Source of the DNA: Candidatus Eisenbacteria bacterium
GTDB lineage: Bacteria; Desulfobacterota; Binatia; DP-6
NCBI GenBank assembly: GCA_035577985.1
Contig: DATJZY010000120.1
Location: 1-62,104 of the forward strand
DNA length: 62,104 nucleotides
Direction of reading: 5' to 3'
Of this stretch, positions 1 through 9,369 are shown in pieces. The translations under genes were made by a program, and so were the position numbers. Each line of letters opens with the position of its first letter. Positions within the stretch are counted from its first letter, which is position 1. The notes under the pieces are model-generated. The model saw only the letters and a list, made by a program, of their open reading frames with translations, had not been told where the DNA came from and ran no database searches.

Positions 1-1179
1 GGCGATCCGCTGCCGGCGATCGAGGCCTTCACGCAGCCGTGCAACGGCGCGAGCGAGGAAGGGCCGTTCACCGCGAGCGATTGGGACTCCATCCATCCCG
101 GCGAGGTGCGCTATGCGACCCGCAAGACGCAGCGCTTCGACTCGGCCGGCGGCAATCCCGACAATGCGAAGGCGACCGATCCGCTGCTCGCGGGCGGCAC
201 GCCGTGCCGCACCGTTCCCGCCGCCGACGATGCGGGCGCCGCGACGTACCGGCTGCCGGTCGTGAAGGGCGACGGCTACACGCTCCTCGGCGCGCCGACG
301 ATCATCGCCGATCTCGCGTCGACGGGTGAAGGCGCGCAGGTCGTGGGGCGGCTGTGGGACGTCGCGCCCGACGGCAACCAGACGCTGGTCGCGCAGTCGG
401 TCTACCGGCCGCGCACCGACAATGCGCCCGGACAGGTCTTCCAGCTCCATGCGAACGGCTGGCGCTTCGCCACCGGGCACGTCCCGAAGCTCGAGCTGCT
501 CGGCCAGAGCGCGGGGTACGTGCGGCCCTCGAACGGCGTGTTCACGGTGACGGTGAGCCGGCTCGAGCTGCGCCTGCCGGTGCGCGAGACGCCCGACGGC
601 AAGACGATCGAGTCCCCGGCAGCGAAGGTGCTGCCGCCGGAAGGACCGGAGCTCCACGGCTGTACGCTCGCCGCGCGCACGGATTGCCGCACGACCGGCG
701 CGCCGCGCGCCGCGCGCATCGCCATCGGCGTCGGGCCGCGCGCCGCGCAAGGTCGGCTCGGGTGGCGCTGGAAGACGACCGGCGCGACGACGCCGGCCGG
801 CCTGGGCGATCCGACCGCGACCACCGACTACGCCCTGTGCATCTACGACGGCGCGGCGAACCTCATCGCGGGTGCGATGGCGCCGGCCGGCACCACCTGC
901 GGGAAGAAGCCGTGCTGGAGCGAGACGAAAACCGGATTCCGCTTCGCCGACCCGCGCGCGAGCATGGGCCTTCGTTCGGTCGGACTCGGCGCGACCGCGA
1001 GCGGTACGACGACGCTCGAGGTCGCCGGCAAGGGCGCGCGGCTGGGTGTCCCGCGCCTCCCGCTCGCGACGCTGCCCCTGACGGCGCAACTCGTGAACGC
1101 GGACGGCACCTGCTGGGCGGCCACCTTCGGCTCGGCCCGCAAGAACACGGCGCGGCTTCTCGAAGCGGTCTCGGACTGA
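1..1179 (+). CDS. C-terminal part of a secreted PepX_C/CocE-type hydrolase with an added exported module (5' truncated)
   Basis: The reading frame is open from the first base, so the N-terminus, presumably with the alpha/beta-hydrolase domain, lies outside the window. Roughly fragment residues 80-190 look like the jelly-roll C-terminal domain of X-Pro dipeptidyl-peptidase/CocE enzymes: LLGAPTIIADLAS followed by GRLWDVAPDG is the usual PepX_C pattern. A second domain (about 215-390) has cysteines, the core CWSETKTGFRFAD, and ends near GTCWAATF. The same kind of module recurs in the genes at 16981, 17864 and 59581. The catalytic half cannot be seen, so the substrate (peptide, ester or acyl compound) is unknown. 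The PepX_C assignment is fairly secure; the extra module has no name I know. Confidence 0.75.
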   Translation, partial: GDPLPAIEAFTQPCNGASEEGPFTASDWDSIHPGEVRYATRKTQRFDSAGGNPDNAKATDPLLAGGTPCRTVPAADDAGAATYRLPVVKGDGYTLLGAPTIIADLASTGEGAQVVGRLWDVAPDGNQTLVAQSVYRPRTDNAPGQVFQLHANGWRFATGHVPKLELLGQSAGYVRPSNGVFTVTVSRLELRLPVRETPDGKTIESPAAKVLPPEGPELHGCTLAARTDCRTTGAPRAARIAIGVGPRAAQGRLGWRWKTTGATTPAGLGDPTATTDYALCIYDGAANLIAGAMAPAGTTCGKKPCWSETKTGFRFADPRASMGLRSVGLGATASGTTTLEVAGKGARLGVPRLPLATLPLTAQLVNADGTCWAATFGSARKNTARLLEAVSD

Positions 1180-1194
1180 GCGCGCGGGCGACGC

Positions 1195-1626
1195 TCACGG
1201 CGTCGCGGGGGGGTTCGTCCCCTCCGAGCTCTCTCGCAGCTTGCGGCCCGCGTCCTCCAACTCCTGGCCGAGCTGTTGGCCGACGCTCTTGAGGGCGTCC
1301 TGGGCGGCGGCGCCCAGGCGCGCCACGCGGGCCTTCAGATAGGCCATCTGGAGATCGCGGCGCTCGGCCTCGAGGGCTTCGCGACGCTGGGTGAGGGCGT
1401 CGCGTGCGCCGGGGGGCTTGGCGAGCTCGTCGGCCCGTACCGCGGCGACTTCCGCGTCCAGGCGAGCGAAGAGCGACTTGATGCGGTCCTCGGAAGCGTC
1501 TGGCGTGGCCTGCTCGTAGGCCGCGATCGACCCGCGCAGCTCGTCGGCGGTCTTCGGGTCCGAGCCCGAGCATCCGGACGCGATCGCCAGGGCGAGCAGG
1601 ACGAGGAGCGCGCCGCGTGCGACCAT
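1195..1626 (-). CDS. Small coiled-coil lipoprotein
   Basis: A 143-residue protein. The start chosen at 1626 gives a short lipoprotein signal (hydrophobic stretch, then ASGC at the lipobox, Cys19 the likely lipidated residue). A longer in-frame reading upstream has no signal and runs antisense to the SDR gene. The mature part is highly charged, rich in Ala/Glu/Arg/Leu and predicted to be helical or coiled coil (about 50-135), with no recognisable enzyme motif. It probably sits in the envelope as a structural or adaptor lipoprotein. It is divergent from the SDR gene that begins near 1721, and convergent with the hydrolase ending at 1179, only 15 bases away. No family assigned. Confidence 0.7.
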   Translation of the reverse strand: MVARGALLVLLALAIASGCSGSDPKTADELRGSIAAYEQATPDASEDRIKSLFARLDAEVAAVRADELAKPPGARDALTQRREALEAERRDLQMAYLKARVARLGAAAQDALKSVGQQLGQELEDAGRKLRESSEGTNPPATP

Positions 1627-1720
1627 GGCGGACGCGTAGCACGATCGGACGCCCGGGCGCATGTCAGCGGAACGAGCACCGACGTTGCCCCCCGCGCGAC
1701 GACACGCGATAAGGCGCTGC

Positions 1721-2530
1721 GTGCAGACCCTCCAGGGCAAGCGGGCGCTCATCACCGGCGGCGCCTCGGGCATCGGCAAGGCGATCGCCGAGCGGTTCGC
1801 CGCGGGCGGCGCTGAGACCCTGCTCGTCGACTTGAACGAGCCGCTGCTCCGCGAGACCGCCGCCGAGCTCGCACGCAAAGGCGCACGCGTGCGCACGTAC
1901 CCCCTCGACGTGACCAACGCGTCGCGCATCACGGGCCTGCGCGACGAGATCCATCGCGACGGCGGCCCCATCGACGTGCTGGTCAACAACGCCGGTCTCG
2001 TCTTCGGCGGTGCGTTCCTCGACGTGCCGCTCGAGAAGCACTTCACGACCTATCGCGTGAATACCGAGGGCCTGGTGGCCATGACGCACGCGTTCCTGCC
2101 CGACCTCATCGCAGGCCGCGACGGCCACGTCGTCAACGTGGCGAGCGCGTCGGGCTTCGTCGGGTTGCCGTTCGGGGCGACGTACGCGTCGAGCAAGTGG
2201 GCCGTAATCGGCTTCTCGGAATCACTCGCCGTCGAGCTCGAGATTCTGGGACACGGCCACGTGCACGTGACGTCCATCTGTCCGAGCTACGTCGCGACGG
2301 GGCTGTTCGACGGAGCGAAGGCGCCGTTCATGACGCGCCTGCTGACCGCCGATCGGGTCGCGGACTTGACGACGCGCGCCGTGCTCGCGAACAAGGCGCA
2401 GGTGAGTACGCCCTGGCTCGTGAAGGTGACCCCAGCGCTCAAGGCGCTCACGCCGTTCCGGGTGTTCTATCGCGTGGCGGCGTTGCTCGGCGTCAACACG
2501 AGCATGATGAAGTGGCGGGGACGCAGCTAG
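1721..2530 (+). CDS. Short-chain dehydrogenase/reductase (SDR)
   Basis: A classical SDR of about 269 residues. The N-terminal Rossmann motif is TGGASGIG, followed by an acidic residue at the end of strand 2 (LLVDLN, pointing to NAD preference), the NNAG motif, and a Ser...YASSK catalytic set. I chose GTG at 1721, because the alternative start at 1661 adds 20 residues of unstructured, arginine-rich sequence before the Rossmann strand. The C-terminal 60 residues are hydrophobic and basic, as in SDRs that associate with membranes or act on lipid-like substrates. Substrate unknown. It is convergent with ald (13 bases between stops). Confidence 0.85.
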   Translation: MQTLQGKRALITGGASGIGKAIAERFAAGGAETLLVDLNEPLLRETAAELARKGARVRTYPLDVTNASRITGLRDEIHRDGGPIDVLVNNAGLVFGGAFLDVPLEKHFTTYRVNTEGLVAMTHAFLPDLIAGRDGHVVNVASASGFVGLPFGATYASSKWAVIGFSESLAVELEILGHGHVHVTSICPSYVATGLFDGAKAPFMTRLLTADRVADLTTRAVLANKAQVSTPWLVKVTPALKALTPFRVFYRVAALLGVNTSMMKWRGRS

Positions 2531-2543
2531 CGCTGCGGGCGTC

Positions 2544-3653
2544 CTAGAGCAGGCGTTCGACCGGCACCGGCGCCGCGCCCACCGCGGCGGCGACGCCGGG
2601 ATGCGTGATCTCGCCCGCGACCACGTTCGCCGCGAGGCGAAGCGGCGCCGAGGCGCGGAGCGCGGCCGCGAATCCCTGGTCGGCGATGGCGAGGGCGTAC
2701 GAGAGCGTCGCGTTCGTGAGCGCGTAGGTCGAGGTGTGCGGAACGATGGCCGGCATGTTCGTGACGCAGTAGTGGACGACGCCTTCCTCGACGTAGATCG
2801 GATCGTCGTGCGTCGTAGGGCGTGACGTCTCGCAGCAGCCGCCCTGGTCGATCGAGATGTCGACGATCGCGGCGCCCCGACGCATGGCGCGCACGAGCGC
2901 GCGCGACACCAGCTTCGGCGCGAGCGCGCCCGGGATGAGGACGGTGCCGACGACGAGGTCGGCGGCGAGCACCTCCTCCTCGATGTTCGCCCGGTTCGAC
3001 ATGACGGTCGTCACGTGACCGCCCAGGATGTCGTGCACGTAGCGGAGCTTCGCGGGTGCGATGTCGAGGATCGACACGTGGGCGCCGACGCCGACCGCCA
3101 CCTGGCAGGCGCTGGCGCCCGCGATGCCGGCACCCAGGATGACGACGTTGGCCGGGCGCACGCCCGACGCGCCCGAGATCAGCACGCCACGGCCGCCGTT
3201 CTGCGCCTGCAGACACCATGCACCCACCTGCACCGAGAGGCGGCCGGCGACCTCGCTCATCGGCGCGAGGAGCGGCAGCGACGCGTCGTCGAGCTGGAGC
3301 GTCTCGTAGCCGAGGGCACGAACGCGCTTCTGCCGCAGCACGGCGACCAGGTCCGGGATGGCCGCGAGGTGCAGGTACGTGAAGAGGATGAGATCGGGTC
3401 GCAGGAGCGGGTATTCCCGTGGCTGCGGCTCCTTCACCTTGAGGATCATCTCGGCCTCGCCCCACACGGTCGCGGCGTCGGAGAGCCGCGCGCCGGCGTC
3501 GGCGTAGAGACGATCGGGCAGCGACGACCCCTCCCCCGCGCCGTGCTCGACGAGCACCTGGTGCCCGTGCGCGACCAGGGCGCCGGCACCGCTCGGCGTG
3601 AGGGCGACGCGGTTCTCCTCGGCTTTGATCTCGCGGGGGACTCCGATGATCAT
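2544..3653 (-). CDS. ald: Alanine dehydrogenase
   Basis: A 369-residue protein, the usual family length. It interconverts L-alanine and pyruvate + ammonia with NAD(H), in the cytoplasm. The start MIIGVPREIKAEENRVAL is the family signature, with the substrate-binding Arg/Lys region (RVALTP) and the HGAG motif. The second half has the NAD-binding Rossmann segment (VVILGAGIAGASA). The end of the protein, with AVG and PVERLL, is also typical. It is transcribed alone, divergent from the DsbA-like lipoprotein gene at 3745 across about 90 bases that should hold both promoters. No sign of damage. Confidence 0.95.
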   Translation of the reverse strand: MIIGVPREIKAEENRVALTPSGAGALVAHGHQVLVEHGAGEGSSLPDRLYADAGARLSDAATVWGEAEMILKVKEPQPREYPLLRPDLILFTYLHLAAIPDLVAVLRQKRVRALGYETLQLDDASLPLLAPMSEVAGRLSVQVGAWCLQAQNGGRGVLISGASGVRPANVVILGAGIAGASACQVAVGVGAHVSILDIAPAKLRYVHDILGGHVTTVMSNRANIEEEVLAADLVVGTVLIPGALAPKLVSRALVRAMRRGAAIVDISIDQGGCCETSRPTTHDDPIYVEEGVVHYCVTNMPAIVPHTSTYALTNATLSYALAIADQGFAAALRASAPLRLAANVVAGEITHPGVAAAVGAAPVPVERLL

Positions 3654-3744
3654 GACGTCGATATAGCAGATGTGGTGGCCGGCCGGGCCGCCCCGCCCTG
3701 CCCGCGCGGCGGAGCGGACGACCTTGTGCTATGGGACTTCGCCC

Positions 3745-4569
3745 ATGACGGTTCGTGTCTTGTTTCTCGCGTTCGCCGGCCTCATCGCCGCCTGCTCGGG
3801 GCCCGAGCAGGAGGCGCCGCCCCCGACGACCACCACGACGAAGGTGCTGTCCGCACAGGATCTGATCGCGATCGAAGCGACGCCCGCCAGCACGCCGCCG
3901 CTCCCGCACGGCGTCGAGCCGGCGACGATGCCCGTCGCCGGCCTCAAGGGGACGCCCGGACCCTCGCCCGCGTTCGGGCCCGAGAACGCGCCGGTGCGGA
4001 TCTTCGTGTTCAGCGACTTCCAGTGCCCGGTGTGCCGCCGCGTCGTCGAGCCGTTGAAGCTCCTCGCGCGCACCTATCCGAACGACGTGCGCATCGTCTT
4101 CAAGGAGAACGCGCTCGCCATGCACGGCCGCGCCTCCCGCCTGGCGGCGGCGTCGCTCGCCGCGTTCCGGCAGGGCAAGTTCTGGGAGTTCCACGACCGG
4201 GTGTTCGCGAACCCCGGGCAGCTCGACGACGACAGCCTCGCGGCGCACGCCAAGGCGATCGGTCTCGACGTCCCGCGCTTCCAGGCCGACATGGACGATC
4301 CCGCCGTGACGGCGCAGGTGGAGTACGAGGCCGACCTCGCCGCCTCGCTCGACCTCCGCAGCACGCCGGGCTTCATGATCAACGGTACGCCGCAGATGGG
4401 CTGGGGGAGCTACATGGGCATGGAGGGTCTCGTGAAGCGCGAGCTCGATCGGGCCCAGAAGCTGTCCCAGAGCGGCACCCCCGCCGACCGCGTGGCCTAC
4501 GAGGCGACCCGTCAGGCCGGGCCGAAGGGCGAGGAGATCGCCATGGCCCTGTTCGTCGTACCGAAATAG
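3745..4569 (+). CDS. DsbA-family thioredoxin-fold lipoprotein
   Basis: A 274-residue exported protein. The chosen ATG at 3745 gives a lipoprotein signal ending IAAC, so Cys17 is the likely lipidation site; a Pro/Thr-rich linker follows. The thioredoxin domain starts near residue 80 with the redox motif C94-P-V-C97 after FVFSDFQ, an inserted helical domain, and the cis-proline loop TPGF near residue 213, as in DsbA/BdbD/DsbG relatives. It would act on disulfides at the periplasmic face of a membrane. Genes at 4634 (di-haem cytochrome) and in many later loci encode Cys-rich exported proteins that could be clients; this is inference. Confidence 0.88.
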   Translation: MTVRVLFLAFAGLIAACSGPEQEAPPPTTTTTKVLSAQDLIAIEATPASTPPLPHGVEPATMPVAGLKGTPGPSPAFGPENAPVRIFVFSDFQCPVCRRVVEPLKLLARTYPNDVRIVFKENALAMHGRASRLAAASLAAFRQGKFWEFHDRVFANPGQLDDDSLAAHAKAIGLDVPRFQADMDDPAVTAQVEYEADLAASLDLRSTPGFMINGTPQMGWGSYMGMEGLVKRELDRAQKLSQSGTPADRVAYEATRQAGPKGEEIAMALFVVPK

Positions 4570-4633
4570 GCCCCCGCATCCGCCCCGACGGCTGGGGCGT
4601 AGGGCTGGCGACCCTCGACGGAAGGAGATCGCC

Positions 4634-6979
4634 ATGACCCGTTCTGCAACGCTCGCCGCCCTGCTCGCCGCTGGCCTGTGGCTGCCCGCGCCCGCCCTGG
4701 CCCAGAGGCGACCCAAGCTGCCGACCCGATCGACGCCGATCGCGCTCTACAAGAAGGACGCGCGCCTGGCGGTCGTGAACCGCGAGGCCGACAGCCTGAC
4801 GATCCTCCAGGTGCGCAACCGGGGCGCCGACGTCGGCGACAAGATCGCCGAGATCGCCGTCGGCCACGAGCCCCGCTGCGTCGCGATCGGCGCCAAGGAG
4901 AAGGAGGCGTTCGTCGTGAACGCGGCCAGCGGCACCATCTCGGTGGTGGCGTTGAAGGGCCCGCGCGCGAACGAGGTCGTGGCCGAGTTCCCGGTCGGGA
5001 CCGAGCCGCGCGGCTGCGCGATGAGCCCGAACGGGACGCGTCTCTTCGTCGCCAACTACACCGACGGTGCGGTCGCGGTCGTCGATCCGGCCGGCCGGCG
5101 CGTCGTCGGCACGGTACCGGTCGGTGGCAATCCGTTCGCCGTCGCGGTCACGAACGACGGCGACAAAGACGATTCCGACGAGACCGTCTTCGTCACCCAG
5201 TTCTTCGCCGAGCTCGTTCCCGGCGGTCCGGGCGAGGGCTTCGACGACGGCAAAGAGGGCGTCGTGCAGGCCTTCCCGGCGAGCGCGCTCACGCCCGTCA
5301 CGAAGATCACGCTGGCGCCGCTCGCCAAGAGCGGCTTCGCCGCCGATCGCACGAAGCTCTGCCCCGCAGGCAACCCGAACCTCCACGATCCCATCTTCTG
5401 TCCGGACCAGAACGCGGCCATCACCGACGACGTGATCGTGAAGGACCCCCAGGGCGCCTACCCGAACCAGCTCGCGTCGGCCGTCATCCGGGGCGGCAAG
5501 CTGCTCCTGCCCAACATCGGCGCCGCGCCCGAGCCGCCCGTGGCGTTCAACACGAACGTGCAGGCGCTCGTGAACGTCGTCGACGTCGCGGGCCTCGCCG
5601 AGAACGCCGACCTCGCCGTCAACCTCAACGCCGAGGTGAAGGCCGAGGCCGACCCGGCGAACCCGACCCAGAGCCTCGACAAGCTCTTCGGCAACGACCT
5701 CGTCGCGATCGACGCCGACAAGACCGGCGGCGTGGTCCTGATCGTGAGCCGCGGCGGCAACTTCGTCTTCAAGGCCGCGCGCGACGCCGCCGGCAAGGTG
5801 ACGCTCGGCTCGCCCGTCGTCCGTTTCCAGACCGGCAACCTGCCCGACGGCGTCGTGATGAGCGCCGACGGCAAGCGCGCCTACACGAGCAACGAGGTCG
5901 GCCTCTCGGTCTCCGTGCTCGACCTCACGGCCAACACGGTCCTGACGCGCGACTTCCCCACCTCCACCCCGCCCGAGCCGGGCTCGTTCGCGCACGCGGT
6001 CCTGGTCGGCAAGCTCGTGTTCCACACCGCGCTCGGCGTGCCGAACGACGGCATCTTCTCCATCCCCGTGCGCGACATCGTGCCGCTCGAGTCGCGCGGC
6101 AAGGCGTCGAAGGACGCGTGGAGCAGCTGCGCCTCGTGCCACCCCGACGGGCTCGCCGACGGCGTCACCTGGATCTTCGGCACCGGCCCGCGCCAGACGC
6201 TGCCGCTCGACGGCTTCTTCTCGAAGCACAACCCCGGCGACCAGAAGATCTCGAACTACAGCGCCGTCATGGGCAGCATCACCGACTTCAACAACAACTC
6301 GCGCGGCGTCCAGAACGGCACCGGGTTCGTCGACGATCCCGCGCGGGTCTTCCAGCACGGCCCGACGCAGGGTGTGAGCGACGCGCTCGACGCCAACACG
6401 CTCTGGGTGCAGACGATCCGGCCCCTCAACCGTCCCAAGCTCGGCAACATCGAGGCCGGCGCGACCGTCTTCGAGGCCAACTGCGCCTCGTGCCACGGCG
6501 GCGCCAAGTGGACCAAGAGCCAGACGATCTACCTCAACAACCCGACCTTCGACCGCAACCCGGCCGACGCCGCGAGCGTGGCGTTCGATCCGGGCATCTT
6601 CCGGACCGGCGCGCAGATCCGCTTCTACCAGCTCGGGCTCCCGCTCATCAGCTTCCTCGACCAGACCGGCACGTTCGACGCCGGAAATCCCCTCGAGCTG
6701 AAGCAGGACGGAACCGACGCGCTCGGTGTCTTCGGCTACAACGCCCCGTCGCTGCTCGGCATCGGCCACTCGGCCCCGTACCTGCACGACGGCTCGGCGG
6801 CGACCCTCGACGACGTGTTCACCAAGCACGAGATCACGGGCGCCGGCCAGAAGATCGCACAGGTCATCACGGACGCGAACGACCGGGCGGCGCTGCGCGA
6901 CTTCTTGAGCTCGATCGACGGCACGACGCCCACCTTCCCCTCCGACATGGACAAGTTCCTCGACGGCCTCACCCCCTGA
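4634..6979 (+). CDS. Exported YVTN beta-propeller fused to a di-haem cytochrome c
   Basis: A 781-residue protein with a Sec signal (cleavage after ALA, near residue 23) and a good ribosome site (aaggaga, 8 bases before the ATG). Residues about 35-470 form a YVTN/NHL-like propeller (repeated R-L-x-V-x-N and V-x-V-V-D strands). The C-terminal part carries two CxxCH haem sites, C499-A-S-C-H503 and C617-A-S-C-H621, in the arrangement of MauG/CcpA-like di-haem enzymes, with a late GxSAPYLHDG motif typical of that family. It probably acts as a periplasmic electron carrier or peroxidase-like oxidoreductase. The substrate is unknown. It is followed by a strong terminator at 7011. Confidence 0.85.
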   Translation: MTRSATLAALLAAGLWLPAPALAQRRPKLPTRSTPIALYKKDARLAVVNREADSLTILQVRNRGADVGDKIAEIAVGHEPRCVAIGAKEKEAFVVNAASGTISVVALKGPRANEVVAEFPVGTEPRGCAMSPNGTRLFVANYTDGAVAVVDPAGRRVVGTVPVGGNPFAVAVTNDGDKDDSDETVFVTQFFAELVPGGPGEGFDDGKEGVVQAFPASALTPVTKITLAPLAKSGFAADRTKLCPAGNPNLHDPIFCPDQNAAITDDVIVKDPQGAYPNQLASAVIRGGKLLLPNIGAAPEPPVAFNTNVQALVNVVDVAGLAENADLAVNLNAEVKAEADPANPTQSLDKLFGNDLVAIDADKTGGVVLIVSRGGNFVFKAARDAAGKVTLGSPVVRFQTGNLPDGVVMSADGKRAYTSNEVGLSVSVLDLTANTVLTRDFPTSTPPEPGSFAHAVLVGKLVFHTALGVPNDGIFSIPVRDIVPLESRGKASKDAWSSCASCHPDGLADGVTWIFGTGPRQTLPLDGFFSKHNPGDQKISNYSAVMGSITDFNNNSRGVQNGTGFVDDPARVFQHGPTQGVSDALDANTLWVQTIRPLNRPKLGNIEAGATVFEANCASCHGGAKWTKSQTIYLNNPTFDRNPADAASVAFDPGIFRTGAQIRFYQLGLPLISFLDQTGTFDAGNPLELKQDGTDALGVFGYNAPSLLGIGHSAPYLHDGSAATLDDVFTKHEITGAGQKIAQVITDANDRAALRDFLSSIDGTTPTFPSDMDKFLDGLTP

Positions 6980-7010
6980 GCGCGCAGGCGCTCCCTGCCA
7001 GACACCGAAC

Positions 7011-7050
7011 GGCCGGGCCGTGCGCGCGTCGCACGGCCCGGCCGCATTTT
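7011..7050 (+). terminator. Rho-independent terminator
   Basis: A perfect 13-base-pair GC stem (7011-7023 with 7031-7043) with a 7-base loop is followed by gcatttt. It lies 31 bases after the cytochrome stop codon and separates that gene from the porin at 7098. Confidence 0.85.
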
Positions 7051-7097
7051 GCACCCCGCGTTTGACCCGCAGGCACTTCATTACTAGTGGCGAGCAC

Positions 7098-8555
7098 ATG
7101 CGGGGCTGGGGGGCGGCGGCGGCCATCGTGGGACTCGTCGCCGGAGCGGCGTGGGCCGAGGACGCGGGGCCGAGCTGGCTCGATCACGTGACCTTCGTCG
7201 GCAGCCTGCGCGTGCGCGGCGAGTTCGTCGACTGGTTCCAACCGCCGCCGGGGACGGCACCGAACGGCGTCGAGCGCTACGACTTCTTCGGCAGCCGTCT
7301 CCGCGCCGGCTTCCGCGTCCTCTTCCCGCACGTGGAGCTCGGCGTCGACATCCAGAACACGGAGATCACGCCCGTTCCCGACAACGCGACGCTCGCGCCG
7401 CCGCAGGGCAGCCTCGGCCCCGGCGCCACCTACTTCCTCAACACGCACGAGACGACGCAGGGCGAGACGTTCCTGAAGCAGGGCTTCTTGACGCTCCGGC
7501 GCGGTGGCTTCGCGGCGACGGCAGGCCGTTTCGACTACCGCGACGGCCTGGAGACCGTGCCCGCCGACGCGACGCTCGCAGAGGTGAAGCGCACGCGCAT
7601 CGCCGAGCGCCTGGTGGGTCCGTTCGAGTTCACGCACGTCACGCGCAGCTTCGACGGCGTGCGCGCCGTCTACGACGATCCGATCTGGAACGCGACCGCG
7701 CTCGCCGTGCGGCCCACGGACGGCGGCTTCGAGATCAGCGCCAACCGCGAGCTCGAGGACATCGACCTCGCGGGGCTGGCGCTCACCTTGAAGCGCCTCC
7801 CGTTCGGTCCGCCGATCGATTGCCGTCTCTTCTACCTCTACTACGAGGATCGCCGGCGCGAGACGATCAAGGTCGACAACCGGCCGCTCTCCGTCCGCGA
7901 GCTCGACCACGAAGCGATCGCGCTGCAGACGATCGGCGCCCACGCGATGACGGCGTTCGACGTGGGGCCCGGTATCGTCGACCTGCTCGCCTGGGCCGCC
8001 GGCCAGGGCGGCGACTGGGGCATGCTCCACCAATCGGCGTGGGCGTACGCGCTCGAGGCCGCCTACCAGCTCCCGCGCGTTCCGGGCGCGCCGTGGCTCC
8101 GCGTCGGCATCGATCGCTCATCGGGCGACGGCGATCCGAACGACCGCGAGCACGGCACGTTCTTCCAGCTCCTGCCGACGGCGCGCGTGTACGCGCAGCT
8201 CCCGTTCTTCAACCTGATGAACAGCCAGGACGTCTTCACCTCGCTCATCCTGCGCCCGCACCCGATGGTGACGCTGCGCACCGACTATCATTGGCTGCAG
8301 GTGACCCAGGCGCGCGACCTCTGGTACCAGGGCAGCGGCGCCACGAACGACACCGTCTTCGGCTACGCCGGATCGCCGGCCTCAGGTGACCATGACCTCG
8401 CGCAGCTCGTCGACCTGTCGGTCACCGTCGCAGTGAGCCGCCAGCTGACGTTCGGCGGCTACTACGGCCACGCCTTCGGCGGCGACGTCGTCGGCGCATC
8501 GTTCGCGGGCCGCGACGCGAACTACGGCTTCATCGAGATGACGCTCCGGTACTAG
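7098..8555 (+). CDS. AlgE-like outer-membrane porin (alginate-export family)
   Basis: A 485-residue protein with a signal peptide (cleavage after WAE-adjacent AWA, near residue 23). The rest is alternating beta-strand sequence and ends in Arg-Tyr (EMTLRY), an aromatic C-terminus as expected for a BAM substrate. The ordering, length and motifs (SLRVRGEF near the start, GRFDYRDG in the middle, the DYHWLQ segment near the end) match the alginate-export porin family (AlgE). Family members move anionic sugars or hydrophobic compounds, so the name does not prove alginate. ATG 7098 is preferred because it directly opens the signal peptide. Confidence 0.82.
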   Translation: MRGWGAAAAIVGLVAGAAWAEDAGPSWLDHVTFVGSLRVRGEFVDWFQPPPGTAPNGVERYDFFGSRLRAGFRVLFPHVELGVDIQNTEITPVPDNATLAPPQGSLGPGATYFLNTHETTQGETFLKQGFLTLRRGGFAATAGRFDYRDGLETVPADATLAEVKRTRIAERLVGPFEFTHVTRSFDGVRAVYDDPIWNATALAVRPTDGGFEISANRELEDIDLAGLALTLKRLPFGPPIDCRLFYLYYEDRRRETIKVDNRPLSVRELDHEAIALQTIGAHAMTAFDVGPGIVDLLAWAAGQGGDWGMLHQSAWAYALEAAYQLPRVPGAPWLRVGIDRSSGDGDPNDREHGTFFQLLPTARVYAQLPFFNLMNSQDVFTSLILRPHPMVTLRTDYHWLQVTQARDLWYQGSGATNDTVFGYAGSPASGDHDLAQLVDLSVTVAVSRQLTFGGYYGHAFGGDVVGASFAGRDANYGFIEMTLRY

Positions 8556-8568
8556 GAAGCCGCCGCAG

Positions 8569-8667
8569 TCATCGCACGAGGGTCTCGTGCGGCGCGACTC
8601 CGAGCGCGACCAGGCGGCGCAGGTTGCCGGCGGCCGCGACCAGATTCCACTCGCCCCATACCTTCGC
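8569..8667 (-). pseudogene. Remnant of a DDE transposase C-terminus
   Basis: Reading the minus strand upstream of a TGA at 8569 gives VWGEWNLVAAAGNLRRLV, a pattern of the last helix of IS1182/IS5-like DDE transposases (G-E-x-N-L...NL-R/L). Another stop lies 33 codons upstream, so only the tail survives. No terminal inverted repeats are visible nearby. Recognised from pattern memory only. Confidence 0.45.
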
Positions 8668-8820
8668 TCACGTCGTCGATGAAAAGATTGCGTCGCTCGG
8701 GTCGAGTGCGTCGTCCACACACGCCGGCAGCGACTGCCCCTGTCGCTGGCACGTACGGCTTCCACCGCCCGCGTCCGCCCTGCACGCTCTCTACATCAGA
8801 ACGAGTCTTGGGGCGGTCGC

Positions 8821-9369
8821 CTAGCTGACCAATCCGCACGCATACTCGACGCGATCCGGAGTGCAGGAAAGCGGCGGGAAGGGAATCGGATCGCCGGTCA
8901 CCTGGCCCTTCACGGAGAAGCAAATGAGATCGCGGCTCGGTTCGCGGCAGAAGAACGCCTTCTTCAGAATGTTGAGCGCACGTCCCTGGACCACGATGGG
9001 CGACGGGTTGTCGAAGCCGATGAGGTTCTTCACCTCGACGCACTCTCCCCCATTGCTCGTCGTGAACCGGACCCGCTGCTCACTGGTCCCGATCGTGAAG
9101 GGATCGAACGTCACGCCGCCGATCGTCGTGTGCACGGTGAGGCCCGCAACCGAGAACGACGCGTTCACGCCTGTGACCTCGGTCAGTGTGGTCCCGTCAC
9201 CGATGACGAAATGAGGCTGGGCGCCCCCCGTACACTCGTACACGAGCAGATCTTGCGCCTGGGTGCAGCTCTCGGGCGGACAGACGGCGCACTGGGAACA
9301 GTCGAACCCGTCCTGGGCCCACGCAGTACCGGCCAGCAGGATCGCGGTAGCGCACAGTAGAAGCCTCAT
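8821..9369 (-). CDS. Secreted Cys-containing hypothetical protein
   Basis: A 182-residue protein with a clear signal peptide (cleavage after TAWA, residue 18) and a strong ribosome site (ggaggaggc before the ATG). The mature N-terminus holds a cysteine cluster (CSQCAVCPPESC); further Cys pairs lie at the C-terminus (CREPSRDLIC, LSC, YAC). The middle is beta-rich. It probably is a disulfide-stabilised exported protein. I do not recognise the family. The 265 bases downstream hold only the transposase remnant; the 287 bases upstream (9370-9656) hold nothing I can name. Confidence 0.75.
   Translation of the reverse strand: MRLLLCATAILLAGTAWAQDGFDCSQCAVCPPESCTQAQDLLVYECTGGAQPHFVIGDGTTLTEVTGVNASFSVAGLTVHTTIGGVTFDPFTIGTSEQRVRFTTSNGGECVEVKNLIGFDNPSPIVVQGRALNILKKAFFCREPSRDLICFSVKGQVTGDPIPFPPLSCTPDRVEYACGLVS

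Noticed and set aside
2527..4716. A 729-codon open frame on the minus strand across ald and the DsbA-like gene
   Set aside because: It is composed mainly of Arg, Gly and Ala without domains, overlaps two clear genes on their full length, and is the expected by-product of very GC-rich DNA. The same holds for many other long antisense frames.
8556..8820. An intact insertion sequence
   Set aside because: Only the last part of a transposase-like protein is readable, upstream stops interrupt it, and no terminal inverted repeats are visible.
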